Positions 45,184 to 55,062 of a stretch of DNA of 64,000 nt are shown here, piece by piece. Position numbers and translations under genes: made by a program. A model generated the notes under the pieces. It saw only the letters and a program-made list of their open reading frames with translations, was not told the DNA's origin and ran no database searches. The DNA lies in assembly GCF_014636175.1 (NCBI RefSeq), contig NZ_BMDW01000020.1, forward strand, positions 1 through 64,000. The letters are read 5' to 3'. This DNA comes from Sphingomonas psychrolutea. Lineage in GTDB: Bacteria; Pseudomonadota; Alphaproteobacteria; Sphingomonadales; Sphingomonadaceae. Each line of letters begins with the position of its first letter. The stretch's first letter is position 1.

Positions 45184-46827
45184 TCAGAACGGCGTCGGTC
45201 GCGGCCGCGCAGTTTTCAGCGCTTCGTCGCTGATCTGAATCCCGCGCTTGCTATGGTCGACCCGGAACAGCACGCTCGTCCCATCGCGCCAGATTTCGAC
45301 CAGCCCTTGGTTGAATTTCGGGTCGTAAGCGGGTGGCCGGACCAGCCAGACATAATCGAACGCGTCGCGCGGGAAGCGTGCCATCGCCTTGCTGATCGGG
45401 CGCCACCATTCGCGCGGACATTGCGCGCTGGTGACGATTTGCGACGGATCATGCGCGAAGCGCCGTGCCGGCAGATAGCGCGCGGTCAACAATTGCGCGC
45501 CAGCCATCGACCATTGATCGTTCGAATAGGCCATTTTGCGTTCCAGCGCGATCGCCGGAATGTGCTCAAGCCGGCTCATCGTCCATGGCGCGCCGCATTG
45601 CGTGCCGATGAAAGTGACCAGCTTCGCCCCGACCGGAACATGATCGAGCGCCTTCAATTCGCGGTCATAATCGTTCGCGAACATCCAGTAACTCGCCGTG
45701 CCGGCACCGATCCGCACCAGGAAAAAGGCCAGGCCCACCACCGCCAGCGTCGCGCTGCCCCGGATCGAGAGGCCGCGTTTGGCGCGAACGGCGATGATCG
45801 CGATGCCGAACACGAAGGGCACGAGACGCATATCGGCATACGCCGATCCGAACACGATCCGCGGCAACAGCAAAAACACGACGAGCAGAAACAGCGCCGA
45901 AAGGCCGAGATTGCGCGAATATTCGACATTCGGATCGCGAAAGCCGCGGAACAGGATCACCAGCAGCGCCGCGACCGAGGCCATGTCGAACGCCATCCAG
46001 CGATCACGCAACGCCATCGTCGCATAGCCGATCTTGGCGCGCCAATTGAACCAGTCGGCGGTCTGCCCAGTGACATGCTCGCCACTACGCCACGCGATCA
46101 TCAACAGGATCGGCACGGCGAGCGGGAGGCAGCCGAGCCCGGCGCGGACCCACGCCTTCCCCCAGCTGACAGGCCCGCGATCGGTGCGCGCGTCATGCTG
46201 GCGAATCATTTCGCCCGAGAAAGCGAGAACCCCGAGCACACCCCAGCCAAAGGTGTGACACACCCACAAGGCGCACGACAGCGGCAGGAAGATCGCCGCG
46301 CGCAGCCGAAACCGCTGCAACCGCGCGAGCCGCAGCCACAGCGCGAAGGCATTGAGCGCGATCGCCATCGCCAGCGCGAAATTTACGAACCCGAACTGGA
46401 ACGGATAACTGTACGCCAGCGGCAGCGCGAACAAGGCCGTCGGCGGAATCCGCCCATGCACTTCGCGCGCAATCCACAGGAACCCCGTGACCATCAACGC
46501 CGGGATCGCCATGACGATCAGCTTGACCGCCAGTTCCAGCCCAAACAGCTTGGCGAGCGGAATGACGAGCAAGTCAATCCCGAGATTGCCGATCAGCTGC
46601 CAGTTGAAATTGTACCAGTCGAGCAGCCAGGGATATTGATCGTGCGAGAGCTGGACGCGGTAGCGCCCCATATGCCCGGGCAAATCGACCAGCGGCGGAA
46701 TATCGGGACGCAGCAAAGGCACGATCGCGACGAGCGCCATAATCGCAACGAACGTACGCGTCTGCCACCAGTGCAGCGCTGCGCCGCCGCCAGCACGATC
46801 CGACCCCTCAATGTCCACCCCGTTCAT
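45184..46827 (-). CDS. Polytopic membrane protein, possible GT-C glycosyltransferase
   Basis: Protein of 547 residues with about ten hydrophobic helices in residues 25-395 and a soluble C-terminal domain from about 400. After the first helix comes a periplasmic loop with PDIPPLVDLPGHMGRYRV, which resembles the first-loop acid motif of GT-C enzymes that use polyprenyl-phosphate sugars. I do not recognise a named family. It follows, nine bases apart, another large membrane protein with a similar plan, and the two may share an operon. The catalytic role is inference. Confidence 0.6.
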   Translation of the reverse strand: MNGVDIEGSDRAGGGAALHWWQTRTFVAIMALVAIVPLLRPDIPPLVDLPGHMGRYRVQLSHDQYPWLLDWYNFNWQLIGNLGIDLLVIPLAKLFGLELAVKLIVMAIPALMVTGFLWIAREVHGRIPPTALFALPLAYSYPFQFGFVNFALAMAIALNAFALWLRLARLQRFRLRAAIFLPLSCALWVCHTFGWGVLGVLAFSGEMIRQHDARTDRGPVSWGKAWVRAGLGCLPLAVPILLMIAWRSGEHVTGQTADWFNWRAKIGYATMALRDRWMAFDMASVAALLVILFRGFRDPNVEYSRNLGLSALFLLVVFLLLPRIVFGSAYADMRLVPFVFGIAIIAVRAKRGLSIRGSATLAVVGLAFFLVRIGAGTASYWMFANDYDRELKALDHVPVGAKLVTFIGTQCGAPWTMSRLEHIPAIALERKMAYSNDQWSMAGAQLLTARYLPARRFAHDPSQIVTSAQCPREWWRPISKAMARFPRDAFDYVWLVRPPAYDPKFNQGLVEIWRDGTSVLFRVDHSKRGIQISDEALKTARPRPTPF

Positions 46828-46836
46828 CCGCGGCTC

Positions 46837-48582
46837 TTACCGCGCGGCGGGTTCCGGAAACAAGTCGGGTTCGACGGCGAATAGGATGAGCGCACGATTG
46901 CGGGGGCCAAGCGGCGTCAACCAGCGCGGGACAGACCCGCGTCGCAACGCCTGCGCGAGCGATCCGGCAGGCGCATCGGCAAAGGCATCGGCACACAGCG
47001 CGACATAGCGTACGCGCCAGCGTCGCGCGATCGCGCCGCCCTGCGCCGGCGCGCCGAGGAAGAAGCGATAGACGGCGAGGTTGCCGGCATTGTTGCGGTG
47101 ATACGGCGCGCCGACCACGCTCATACGCGTAGCGCCGACCGCATAGGCGCCGAGATCGAGCGGGGCGAGCAAGCGCGCGGGCGGCAGCGTGGCGAGATCG
47201 CCCAGCGCATCGCGATCGGTGCACCTGCCCTGAACTTGTCCGAGCGTCATCGGCCGCGGCACATCGGCCACAACGGCATGCGCCGCAATCGGGTAGAGCA
47301 TGCCGGCCGAGGCGACCCATGCGCTCGCCAGCCAGACCGACCCGCGCGCGCGTGCCGCCGCGATTCCCCCCGCCAGGCCGGGGGCCGCTAGGATCGCCCC
47401 GGCATAGGCACCACGCAGCTGCACGCACGTCAACGCCAGCGCCGCCAGCTGCAGGATCAGCAACGCCCCCCAGCGACCGTCGCGCGTTGCCTGAAGCCGC
47501 CACGCGCTTGCCGCGATGCCGGTCATCATCACGCCCGCATAGCCGATCGCGGTCGCGCGCGGGGCCGCGAACAGCGGCTGCGCCTCGCCCACCTTGCCCA
47601 ACCACAACCGCACCAGCAACGGATCGACCACGCCGTACGGTGTGAGGCATTCGGGCGCGACCAAGACGATGCCGACGCCGACCACTGCCGCGATCATCGC
47701 CCCGAGCACGGCGCGCGTCACCGGTTTGGCGATGTCACGCGCGGCGAGCGCCATACTCATCGGCGCGAACGCCGCAATCACGCCCGCACGCCACGCGATC
47801 ATCGTAAAACCATCGCATCCGGCATAGCCCCAGCTGTTGGTGCGGAACACGATCGATGCCGCGAGCAGGCCAGCGCCCATCCCGATCCCGAACCCCATCA
47901 TTCGGTCATCGGCGCCGGGCCGCGCGCGCAACCATTCGAGCGTCATCGCCACGCCCGCTGCGACGATCAGCGGCACGGTTTCCATCCCGATGACGAGGCT
48001 CGCCGCCGCCGCCAGCCCCGCCGCCAGACCCGGCTCCATCGCCGGGCGCGAGACGAGCGAGCGCACCACGATCAACAGCAGCACGATCTGCAGCCCGTGA
48101 TGATCGATCCGGCCCGGCAGGAAGATCGTCGTTGCCGGAAAGGCGACCGCCGCCACCACGATTGCGGTGCGCGCGATCGGCGCACCGCCGAGCACGCGCG
48201 CGATCCGCGCGGTCAAGGTCAGCGCGACAGCGAACAGCAGCGTCGGCCACACGATCACAGCGGTGAGCTCGGCCGAATGGCTCCCGATCAGCGGGGCAAG
48301 CGCGCGGATCATCGCGCCCGGCACCAGATCGGGCAGCCGCGACCAGTGCATCGCCAGCCCGGGGGCTGCGCCCAAACGGTGCTGCGACAGATCGGCAAAG
48401 CCCTGCCCGCCAATCCAGTCGCGGATTTGCTGGAGCCGCATCACATCGTCGGTATCGGGCAGCCTGAGCGCCGACAGCGCCGCCCAGTCGCGCCACGTCC
48501 ACACTACAGCCAGCACGACCGCCAGCGCGAACGCACAGAGCGCGTCGCCCAGCCGGGTGCGGCGGAGATCGTGCAGGTTCAT
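46837..48582 (-). CDS. Polytopic membrane protein, GT-C/STT3-like
   Basis: Protein of 581 residues with about eleven hydrophobic helices and a C-terminal soluble part from about 470. The first periplasmic loop reads LRLPDTDDVMRLQQIRDWI; the DTDD motif and the later GRIDHHGLQ motif match the acid and DHH features of oligosaccharyltransferase-like (STT3/AglB) GT-C proteins. It may transfer a lipid-linked sugar in the periplasm. No other glycosylation genes are nearby. ATG 48582 is natural. Confidence 0.65.
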   Translation of the reverse strand: MNLHDLRRTRLGDALCAFALAVVLAVVWTWRDWAALSALRLPDTDDVMRLQQIRDWIGGQGFADLSQHRLGAAPGLAMHWSRLPDLVPGAMIRALAPLIGSHSAELTAVIVWPTLLFAVALTLTARIARVLGGAPIARTAIVVAAVAFPATTIFLPGRIDHHGLQIVLLLIVVRSLVSRPAMEPGLAAGLAAAASLVIGMETVPLIVAAGVAMTLEWLRARPGADDRMMGFGIGMGAGLLAASIVFRTNSWGYAGCDGFTMIAWRAGVIAAFAPMSMALAARDIAKPVTRAVLGAMIAAVVGVGIVLVAPECLTPYGVVDPLLVRLWLGKVGEAQPLFAAPRATAIGYAGVMMTGIAASAWRLQATRDGRWGALLILQLAALALTCVQLRGAYAGAILAAPGLAGGIAAARARGSVWLASAWVASAGMLYPIAAHAVVADVPRPMTLGQVQGRCTDRDALGDLATLPPARLLAPLDLGAYAVGATRMSVVGAPYHRNNAGNLAVYRFFLGAPAQGGAIARRWRVRYVALCADAFADAPAGSLAQALRRGSVPRWLTPLGPRNRALILFAVEPDLFPEPAAR

Positions 48583-48631
48583 GCGGCGGACGGTAGCGCG
48601 CGGTGGTTAAAACGGGGTTAGACCGCGCTTT

Positions 48632-48739
48632 CGTCACCCCGGCCCTGTGCCGGGGTCCACCAGGCGGCTTGGTGAAACCTTGCCGAAAACGACGCAGCGT
48701 TACCGGCGCGGTGGACCCCGGCACAGGGCCGGGGTGACG
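48632..48739. repeat. REP-like doublet with 30-base perfect inverted repeat
   Basis: Arms 48632-48661 and 48710-48739 are exact inverted copies (starting CGTCACCCCGGCCCTGTGCC) with 48 bases between. It lies between argG and the STT3-like gene, five bases from the argG stop codon. Same family as 29917 and 54083. Confidence 0.92.
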
Positions 48740-48744
48740 TATTG

Positions 48745-49962
48745 TTACTGGTCCCGCCGCCCGAGCAGCCGCAGCCGCAACGCCTGCAATTTGATGAACC
48801 CGGCGGCATCGCGCTGATCGTACGCGCCCTGATCGTCCTCGAAGGTCACGACCTTCTCCGAATATAGCGAGTAGGGCGATTTGCGCCCCGTCACGTTGAC
48901 CGAGCCCTTGTAGAGCTTGAGCCGGACCGTGCCGGTGACCTTGGTCTGGCTATGGTCGATCGCCGCCTGCAGCATCTCGCGCTCGGGACTGAACCAGAAG
49001 CCGTTATAGATCAGCTCGGCATAGCGCGGCGCGAGTTCGTCCTTCAAATGCGCGGCCCCCCGGTCGAGCGTCAATTGCTCGATCCCGCGATGCGCGAGGT
49101 GATAGATCGTGCCGCCCGGCGTTTCGTACATCCCGCGCGACTTCATGCCGACGAAGCGATTCTCGACCAAATCGAGCCGGCCGATGCCGTGGCGGCGGCC
49201 CATGTCGTTGAGCGTTTCGAGCAAGGTCGCTGGCGACATGCCAACGCCGTTGACCGCCACGCCGTCGCCACCCTCGAAATCAACCGTGATCACCTCGGGC
49301 TCGTTCGGCGCGTCCTCGGGATTGACCGTGCGCGAATAGACGTAATCGGGGACCTCATCCCACGGATCCTCGAGCACTTTGCCCTCGCTCGACGTGTGCA
49401 GCATGTTGGCGTCGGTCGAGAAGGGTGCCTCGCCGCGCTTGTCCTTGCTCACCGGGATTTGATGTTGTTCGGCGAATTCGATCAGCTTGGTACGGCTGGT
49501 CAAATCCCATTCGCGCCACGGCGCGATCACCTTGATGTCGGGTGCCAGCGCATAATAGCCGAGTTCGAAGCGGACCTGGTCATTGCCCTTGCCGGTCGCG
49601 CCGTGGCTGACCGCATCGGCATTGAGCATCCGCGCGATCTCAATCTGGCGCTTGGCGATCAGCGGCCGCGCGATCGAGGTGCCAAGCAGATACAGGCCCT
49701 CGTAGAGCGCGTTGGCGCGCATCATCGGGAAGACGTAGTCACGCACGAATTCCTCGCGCAGATCGTCGATGAAGATATGCTCGGGCTTGACCCCGGCGGC
49801 CTCGGCCTTCTTGCGCGCGGGTTCGAGTTCCTCGCCCTGACCGAGATCGGCGGTGAAGGTGACGACCTCGCACTGGTAGGTTTGTTGCAGCCATTTCAGG
49901 ATAACGGAGGTGTCGAGCCCGCCCGAATAGGCGAGAACCACTCGATTGATCTGGTCGGTCAT
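48745..49962 (-). CDS. argG: Argininosuccinate synthase
   Basis: Condenses citrulline and aspartate with ATP to argininosuccinate in arginine synthesis. The 405-residue protein has the P-loop [10 protein letters not shown] at 11-20, [34 protein letters not shown] and the C-terminal KLYKGSVNV block. CAGGAG sits before ATG 49962, which decides against the upstream frame extension. No other arginine gene is adjacent. Confidence 0.96.
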   Translation of the reverse strand: MTDQINRVVLAYSGGLDTSVILKWLQQTYQCEVVTFTADLGQGEELEPARKKAEAAGVKPEHIFIDDLREEFVRDYVFPMMRANALYEGLYLLGTSIARPLIAKRQIEIARMLNADAVSHGATGKGNDQVRFELGYYALAPDIKVIAPWREWDLTSRTKLIEFAEQHQIPVSKDKRGEAPFSTDANMLHTSSEGKVLEDPWDEVPDYVYSRTVNPEDAPNEPEVITVDFEGGDGVAVNGVGMSPATLLETLNDMGRRHGIGRLDLVENRFVGMKSRGMYETPGGTIYHLAHRGIEQLTLDRGAAHLKDELAPRYAELIYNGFWFSPEREMLQAAIDHSQTKVTGTVRLKLYKGSVNVTGRKSPYSLYSEKVVTFEDDQGAYDQRDAAGFIKLQALRLRLLGRRDQ

Positions 49963-50042
49963 GGCATACTCCTGAGGAACGGCGGCGGCGGCGCGCTTTA
50001 GGGGCGGGAGGCCCGATCGCGCAAGCGACTCGGGGAGTGCAG

Positions 50043-50462
50043 ATGGCGGCAAGCAACAAGACTGTCGAGAGCGACGCGAGCGTCGACGTCTTTCTGGCGC
50101 GCGTGGAACCGGCTGAGCGCGCCGCCGATGCCCGCGCGTTGATCGATCTGATGCGTCAGGTGTCGAGGCTGGATCCCAAAATGTGGGGCCCGTCGATCAT
50201 CGGCTTCGGCAGCGTGCACTATCGTTATGAGAGCGGCCGCGAGGGCGACACGGTCGCGATCGGCTTTTCCCCGCGCAAGGCCGAGTTTGCGCTTTATGTC
50301 GGGGCGAGCACGCCCAATATCGCGGCGCTGTTACCGGGCCTTGGCAAGCACCGCACCGGCAAGGGGTGCCTGTACGTCAAGCGATTGGCAGACGTGAATC
50401 ATGCGGTGCTGGCCGAAATCGTGCGAACCGCGTGGGACAATCGGCTCGCCAGCGCGGTCTAA
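50043..50462 (+). CDS. DUF1801 protein
   Basis: Protein of 139 residues with the DUF1801 (YdhG-like) fold: a helical N-terminus ([21 protein letters not shown]), then [18 protein letters not shown], and a C-terminal [14 protein letters not shown]. Function is unknown. ATG 50043 follows GGGGAG at the right distance and is preferred over GTG 50037. It overlaps the end of the convergent cyclopropane synthase gene by four bases. Confidence 0.85.
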   Translation: MAASNKTVESDASVDVFLARVEPAERAADARALIDLMRQVSRLDPKMWGPSIIGFGSVHYRYESGREGDTVAIGFSPRKAEFALYVGASTPNIAALLPGLGKHRTGKGCLYVKRLADVNHAVLAEIVRTAWDNRLASAV

Positions 50463-51685
50463 CCGCGCATCGCGCGTTCGCCCTCCAGCATGTAATCGCG
50501 CGTGATCGGCAAGGTGTGGCGGTTCTTGGCGAACTGGACCTGATAATTGACCATCCCGCCGAAATGGAACGCGGCACCCGCGCCCGCCAGATAGAATTGC
50601 CACATGCGGTAGAAGCGCTCGTCATACAAAGCGATGATCTGCGCGCGCGCGGCCAGCACCCGGTCGTACCACGCATCGAGCGTGTAGCCGTAATGCAGCC
50701 GCAGCACTTCGACATCGGTGACCATGAAGCGCAGGCCTTCATTGGCTGAAATAATCTCCGACAAAGCTGGATTATAGCCGCCAGGGAAAATGTACTGCGT
50801 CGTCCATTTGTCGGTGACGCCGGGCCCACCGGCACGGCCGATCGTGTGGAGCAGCATCACGCCGTCGTCGCTCAGCAGATCGCGGCATTGCCGGAAGAAG
50901 GTCGTGTAATGCGCTGGCCCGACATGTTCGAACATGCCGACCGAGACGATCCGGTCGAAGGTGCCCGTCACGTGGCGGTAATCGATCAGTTCGAACTTCA
51001 CCTTGTCGGCGACGCCGGCCGCCGCCGCGCGTTCGCGCGCGACCTTCAATTGTTCCTCCGACAGCGTGACACCGAGCACTTCGGCCCCGGTATGCTGATG
51101 GAGGTACAGCGCCATCCCGCCCCAGCCACAGCCGATGTCGAGCACCGTCATGCCGGGCTTCAGCGCCAATTTGGCGGCGATATGCGCTTTCTTGTCGTCC
51201 TGCGCGCGTTCGAGGCTGTTGGCGGGATCGGTATAATACGCACAACTATATTGCCGGTCGGCATCAAGAAACAAATCGTAGAGCCGGTCGGACAGATCGT
51301 AATGATGCGCGACGTTACGTTTCGAGCGGCGCGCCATGTTGATCCGCCCGATGCGGTGGGTGACCGATTGCACCGCACGACGCGAGGGCGAAGCGGCGAG
51401 ACCGTTGGCACCCGCTTCCCACGAATCGTTCATCGTCAGCAGCCGGACGAGATCGCGCACGTCGCCCTGCTCGACCACCAACCGACCGTTCATATAGGCC
51501 TCGCCCGCGCCGAGGCCGGGATCGCGCAGGATCGCCGTCGCGGCACCGGCATCGGTGAAGCGGATCGTCACGTCGGGAAACCCAGCGGCAGGCGTGCCGA
51601 AGTTGAGGGTCTTGCCATCGGCATGGTGAACGGTGAGCGTGCCATTGGTCACACGCCGGGCGAGGAACAGATCGATCAGGGCCAT
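50459..51685 (-). CDS. cfa: Cyclopropane-fatty-acyl-phospholipid synthase family methyltransferase
   Basis: SAM-dependent enzyme adding a methylene bridge to unsaturated acyl chains of membrane lipids. The 408-residue protein has an N-terminal lipid-binding-like domain (1-120), NVAHHYDLSDRLYDLFLD at 124-141, SAM motif VLDIGCGWGG at 181-190, and MFEHVGPAHYTTFF and QYIFPGG in the C-terminal half. AGGGGC precedes ATG 51685. Lone gene next to a molybdoenzyme pair. Confidence 0.93.
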   Translation of the reverse strand: MALIDLFLARRVTNGTLTVHHADGKTLNFGTPAAGFPDVTIRFTDAGAATAILRDPGLGAGEAYMNGRLVVEQGDVRDLVRLLTMNDSWEAGANGLAASPSRRAVQSVTHRIGRINMARRSKRNVAHHYDLSDRLYDLFLDADRQYSCAYYTDPANSLERAQDDKKAHIAAKLALKPGMTVLDIGCGWGGMALYLHQHTGAEVLGVTLSEEQLKVARERAAAAGVADKVKFELIDYRHVTGTFDRIVSVGMFEHVGPAHYTTFFRQCRDLLSDDGVMLLHTIGRAGGPGVTDKWTTQYIFPGGYNPALSEIISANEGLRFMVTDVEVLRLHYGYTLDAWYDRVLAARAQIIALYDERFYRMWQFYLAGAGAAFHFGGMVNYQVQFAKNRHTLPITRDYMLEGERAMRG

Positions 51686-51758
51686 AGTCTGCCCCTAAAG
51701 TCGTGACACGAGCGCCGCAATGGGGTCGATCGATTCCGGCACCGATGCGGGACTGACC

Positions 51759-52520
51759 TCAGATTCCGGCATACCAGTCGTAATCGATCGCATCTTCCCA
51801 ATAGCCGCCTTTGCCCTTGCCAATCTTGCTGAGCGAATCGACCGCGTCGATCTGCATGACATATTTGGCGTTCTTATAGCCGAGTTGACGCTCGACCCGC
51901 AGCCGGATCGGCGCGCCATGTGCGACACTCAGGATCGCGTCGTTCATCGCCCAGGCGAGGATCGTCTGCGGGTGGAACGCATCGATCAAATCGATTGATT
52001 CGTAATAATTATGCCCCGAATAAAGGTCGGCGCAGGTGAACACGACATAGCGCGCGGTGGTGCGCACATCCGCCGCCTTCAGGATCGTACCGAGCATCGG
52101 GCCGTGCCATTTGCCGATCGCGCTCCACCCCTCGACGCAATCGTGCCGCGTGATTTGCGTGCGCGCGGGCATCGCCAGCAATTGCTGATGCGAGATATCG
52201 AGCGGACGGTTGACCAGCCCGCCGACCTTCAGCCGCCAATTGGCGAACTTCTCCGCCACCATCGCATTGTAGGTCGGGGTGTTGGGGTTGGCGGTGCCGT
52301 TGACGCGGAACAGCGGCGACATCTGATCGGGGCGATATTCCTTGGCGAGCGAATCGCGGTTGGTGAGCGCGCGCGCCAGGCCGTAATTGATCTGTTCGCC
52401 GGCAAACAGGATCGGACGGGTCGCGGCACCGTTCTGAAACTTGTCGCAGCCGCTGAGCAACGCGCCCGCGCCCAGCGCACCCGTCGTCAGCACTGCGCGC
52501 CGCGTGATGATGCCGCTCAT
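51759..52520 (-). CDS. MsrP/YedY-like molybdopterin oxidoreductase (Tat lipoprotein)
   Basis: Sulfite-oxidase-fold Mo protein of 253 residues. The N-terminus SGIITRRAVLTTGALGAG carries a twin-arginine signal at 7-8, followed by LLSGC, a lipobox with C25, so it is likely a Tat-exported lipoprotein. The Mo-ligating cysteine is C128 in TRHDCVEGWSAIGKW. MsrP itself repairs methionine sulfoxide in the periplasm, but this protein is only distantly alike and its substrate is unknown. ATG 52520 overlaps the cytochrome b stop as ATGA. Confidence 0.85.
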   Translation of the reverse strand: MSGIITRRAVLTTGALGAGALLSGCDKFQNGAATRPILFAGEQINYGLARALTNRDSLAKEYRPDQMSPLFRVNGTANPNTPTYNAMVAEKFANWRLKVGGLVNRPLDISHQQLLAMPARTQITRHDCVEGWSAIGKWHGPMLGTILKAADVRTTARYVVFTCADLYSGHNYYESIDLIDAFHPQTILAWAMNDAILSVAHGAPIRLRVERQLGYKNAKYVMQIDAVDSLSKIGKGKGGYWEDAIDYDWYAGI

Positions 52521-53338
52521 GCTCCATGCTCCTGCGTAGGCGCGCCATGATCGTCGGGCACCGTCCACCAGCCGGTGATCATCGATTTCACTTCACCGAA
52601 CGCACCCGCGAGAATCACCAGCACGACGTGGACGATGATGAAGATCACCAGCCCCGACGCCGCGAGGAAATGCACCGACCGCGCCGAGGCGCGCCCGCCG
52701 ACGATGTCGAGCACCCATGGCCACGCCGCCGACATCGTCGGCGACAAAGCGAGACCCGACACGATCATCGCCGGGATCAGCACGAAGATCGCCGCGACAT
52801 AGGCCAGCTTCTGGAAGATATTACGCGCATTGGGGTTTTTCGGATCGTGGAAGCGCAGCGCGGCATGTTCCTTGGCATCGAACCACAGATGCGCCGGGGC
52901 GAGCTCCTTCAGCCGGATGCGCAAATCTTTCTGGAAATGCGCGTTGAGCACGCTCGAAATCATGAAGAACAGCAACCCGAAGGCGAACACCAATGCGAAG
53001 GTCAGATGCCAGCGCCGCGCGAGCGCGAGATTATAGCCCGCCGGGATCGTCAGATAGGAGGGCGCATGTGGCGTGTTGAACCACGGATGATCGGGATTCG
53101 CGCCGAATTCCCCCCAATAGAGATGCGGATGCGCGTTCAAAATCGTCAGCCCGCTGCCGATCATGATGAAGATCGTCACGACATTGACCCAATGCCAGAT
53201 GCGCGTGGTCAGCCGGTGGCGATAGATTGGCGTGCCGGGCGCGTTGGCCGCGGGCAGGGGCGCAGACGGGGGCGCAGACGGGGGCACGGCCACCGGAATG
53301 GCGGAATCGGGCGATGCGGAGAGGCTTGCTTCGGTCAT
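52517..53338 (-). CDS. Cytochrome b561-type membrane subunit
   Basis: Protein of 273 residues with four membrane helices at about 48-66, 112-132, 175-197 and 222-246. Histidines near the helices (YRHRLTTRIWHWVNV, RRWHLTFALV, SVHFLAASGLVI, IIVHVVLV) can bind two b hemes. The N-terminal 35 residues are proline and alanine-rich. It should pass electrons from quinol to the Mo protein encoded right after it. AGGGACC precedes ATG 53338. Confidence 0.88.
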   Translation of the reverse strand: MTEASLSASPDSAIPVAVPPSAPPSAPLPAANAPGTPIYRHRLTTRIWHWVNVVTIFIMIGSGLTILNAHPHLYWGEFGANPDHPWFNTPHAPSYLTIPAGYNLALARRWHLTFALVFAFGLLFFMISSVLNAHFQKDLRIRLKELAPAHLWFDAKEHAALRFHDPKNPNARNIFQKLAYVAAIFVLIPAMIVSGLALSPTMSAAWPWVLDIVGGRASARSVHFLAASGLVIFIIVHVVLVILAGAFGEVKSMITGWWTVPDDHGAPTQEHGA

Positions 53339-53445
53339 GCAGGTCCCTATTCGTCCAGGATCGGACTATGGTTACGCCAATCATGGGGTGTAGGCCAATA
53401 GGGCGGACGCAACACCGCCAAATCACCGACAGGAACCGTTCCGGG

Positions 53446-54075
53446 ATGCTACAGCACCATTTCTACGAACCACGCGACGGCCACAAAGGCGTCCCCGGCC
53501 TCGCGCATGATCCGCTGAACGCGATCATCGCGCCGCGCCCGATCGGCTGGATCAGCACGCTCGGGGCAAACGGCACGCGCAACCTCGCGCCGTACAGCTT
53601 CTTCAACCTGTTCAATTATCGCCCGCCGATCATCGGGTTCGCGTCGATCGGCTGGAAGGACAGCGCCGCCAATATCGCCGCGACGGGCGCGTTTGTGTGG
53701 AATCTCGCCACGCGCGATCTGGCCGAGGCGATGAATGCGAGTTCGGCGACGGTCGCGTCGGATGTGGACGAATTCACGCTTGCCGGGCTGGCGGCGGCAC
53801 CCGCGCGGCTCGTCGCGCCTCCACGCGTCGCCGCCAGCCCGGTCGCGTTCGAATGCCGCCACACCCAGACGCTGCGGCTGACCGACCAGGCCGGGGCGGA
53901 GCTCGACACCTGGCTGATCCTCGGCGAAGTGATCGGCATCCACATCGCGCCCGATCTGATCACCGACGGAAGCTATCGCACTTCCGCCGCCCACCCGATC
54001 CTGCGCGGCGGCGGGCCCGGCGACTATTTCGAGGTGGGGGAGGAAGCGCTGTTCCGAATGGGGCGGCCGGAATAG
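53446..54075 (+). CDS. Flavin reductase family protein
   Basis: FMN-binding split-barrel protein of 209 residues of the DIM6/NTAB family: HDPLNAIIAPRPIGWIST at 21-38, LAPYSFFNLFNYRPPIIGF, and SYRTSAAHPILRGGGPGDY near the C-terminus. These enzymes reduce FMN with NAD(P)H or act as flavoproteins on their own. The frame is open far upstream, but AGGAACCG before ATG 53446 decides the start. Divergent from the cytochrome b gene. Confidence 0.88.
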   Translation: MLQHHFYEPRDGHKGVPGLAHDPLNAIIAPRPIGWISTLGANGTRNLAPYSFFNLFNYRPPIIGFASIGWKDSAANIAATGAFVWNLATRDLAEAMNASSATVASDVDEFTLAGLAAAPARLVAPPRVAASPVAFECRHTQTLRLTDQAGAELDTWLILGEVIGIHIAPDLITDGSYRTSAAHPILRGGGPGDYFEVGEEALFRMGRPE

Positions 54076-54082
54076 TCAGAAC

Positions 54083-54188
54083 CGTCACCCCGGCCTTGAG
54101 CCGGGGCCTATCCCTCGGCGCGTGCTCCGTGCGATTTCTGGCGGCTTGCCAGCGGCACGATGGGCCCCGGCTCAAGGCCGGGGTGACG
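54083..54188. repeat. REP-like doublet with 26-base perfect inverted repeat
   Basis: Arms 54083-54108 and 54163-54188 are exact inverted copies (starting CGTCACCCCGGCCTTGAGCC) around a 54-base centre. It fills the gap between the convergent flavin reductase and 3-hydroxybutyryl-CoA dehydrogenase genes, ending four bases from the latter's stop. Confidence 0.92.
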
Positions 54189-54192
54189 AGGG

Positions 54193-55062
54193 TTACCGCG
54201 TCGGGACCGGCTCCGCGCCCGAATAATCGTAGAACCCCCGCCCGGTCTTGCGGCCGAACCAGCCCGCTTCGACATATTTCACCAGCAGCGGTGCTGGCCG
54301 GAATTTGGGATCACCCGTTCCCTCGAACAGCACGCGCGTAATTTCGAGGCACGTGTCGAGCCCGATGAAATCGGCGAGCGTCAGCGGGCCCATCGGGTGG
54401 TTGAGGCCAAGCTGACAGCCGAGATCGATATCGCGCACACTCGCCACGCCTTCGCCCAGCGCAAAGCACGCTTCGTTGAGCATCGGCATCAACACGCGGT
54501 TGACGATGAAGCCCGGCGCATCGTTGGCCCGCACCACTTGCTTGCCGAGCGTGCCGACATAGGCTTCGACCGCATCGACCGTCGCATCGCTGGTGGCGAG
54601 GCCGCGGATCAGTTCAACCAGGCCCATGACCGGCACGGGATTGAAGAAATGCACGCCCATGAAGCGCGCCGGATCGGGGGCGGCCTGCGCCAGCCGCGTA
54701 ATCGGGATCGACGAGGTGTTGCTCGCGAGGATCGCGGTGTCGGACAGCACTTTGCCGACTTCACCGAAGATCGCGCGTTTGATTTCCTCACGCTCGGTCG
54801 CCGCTTCAATCACTAGGAACGCCGGGGCCATTGCGGCAACGCTTTCGACCGGTTCGATGCGGGCCAGCGCAGCATCGCGCGCCGCGGCGGTGATCTTTTC
54901 CTTGGTCACGGCGCGGTCGAGCTGCTTGGCGATTCCCGCCTTGCCCGCCTCGGCGCGGTCGCGCGACATGTCCGACAGCAGCACATGGTATCCCGCCTGC
55001 GCCGAGACCTGAGCGATCCCCGCCCCCATCTGGCCTGCGCCGATCACGCCGATGCTGTCCAT
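54193..55062 (-). CDS. 3-hydroxybutyryl-CoA dehydrogenase
   Basis: NAD(P)-dependent enzyme of 289 residues that oxidises 3-hydroxyacyl-CoA or reduces acetoacetyl-CoA. Rossmann motif GAGQMG at 8-13, the catalytic [11 protein letters not shown] (H138), the [16 protein letters not shown] block and [16 protein letters not shown] are all present. AAGGAAAG before ATG 55062 decides the start. Stand-alone gene; its role could be butanoate or beta-oxidation metabolism. Confidence 0.94.
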   Translation of the reverse strand: MDSIGVIGAGQMGAGIAQVSAQAGYHVLLSDMSRDRAEAGKAGIAKQLDRAVTKEKITAAARDAALARIEPVESVAAMAPAFLVIEAATEREEIKRAIFGEVGKVLSDTAILASNTSSIPITRLAQAAPDPARFMGVHFFNPVPVMGLVELIRGLATSDATVDAVEAYVGTLGKQVVRANDAPGFIVNRVLMPMLNEACFALGEGVASVRDIDLGCQLGLNHPMGPLTLADFIGLDTCLEITRVLFEGTGDPKFRPAPLLVKYVEAGWFGRKTGRGFYDYSGAEPVPTR

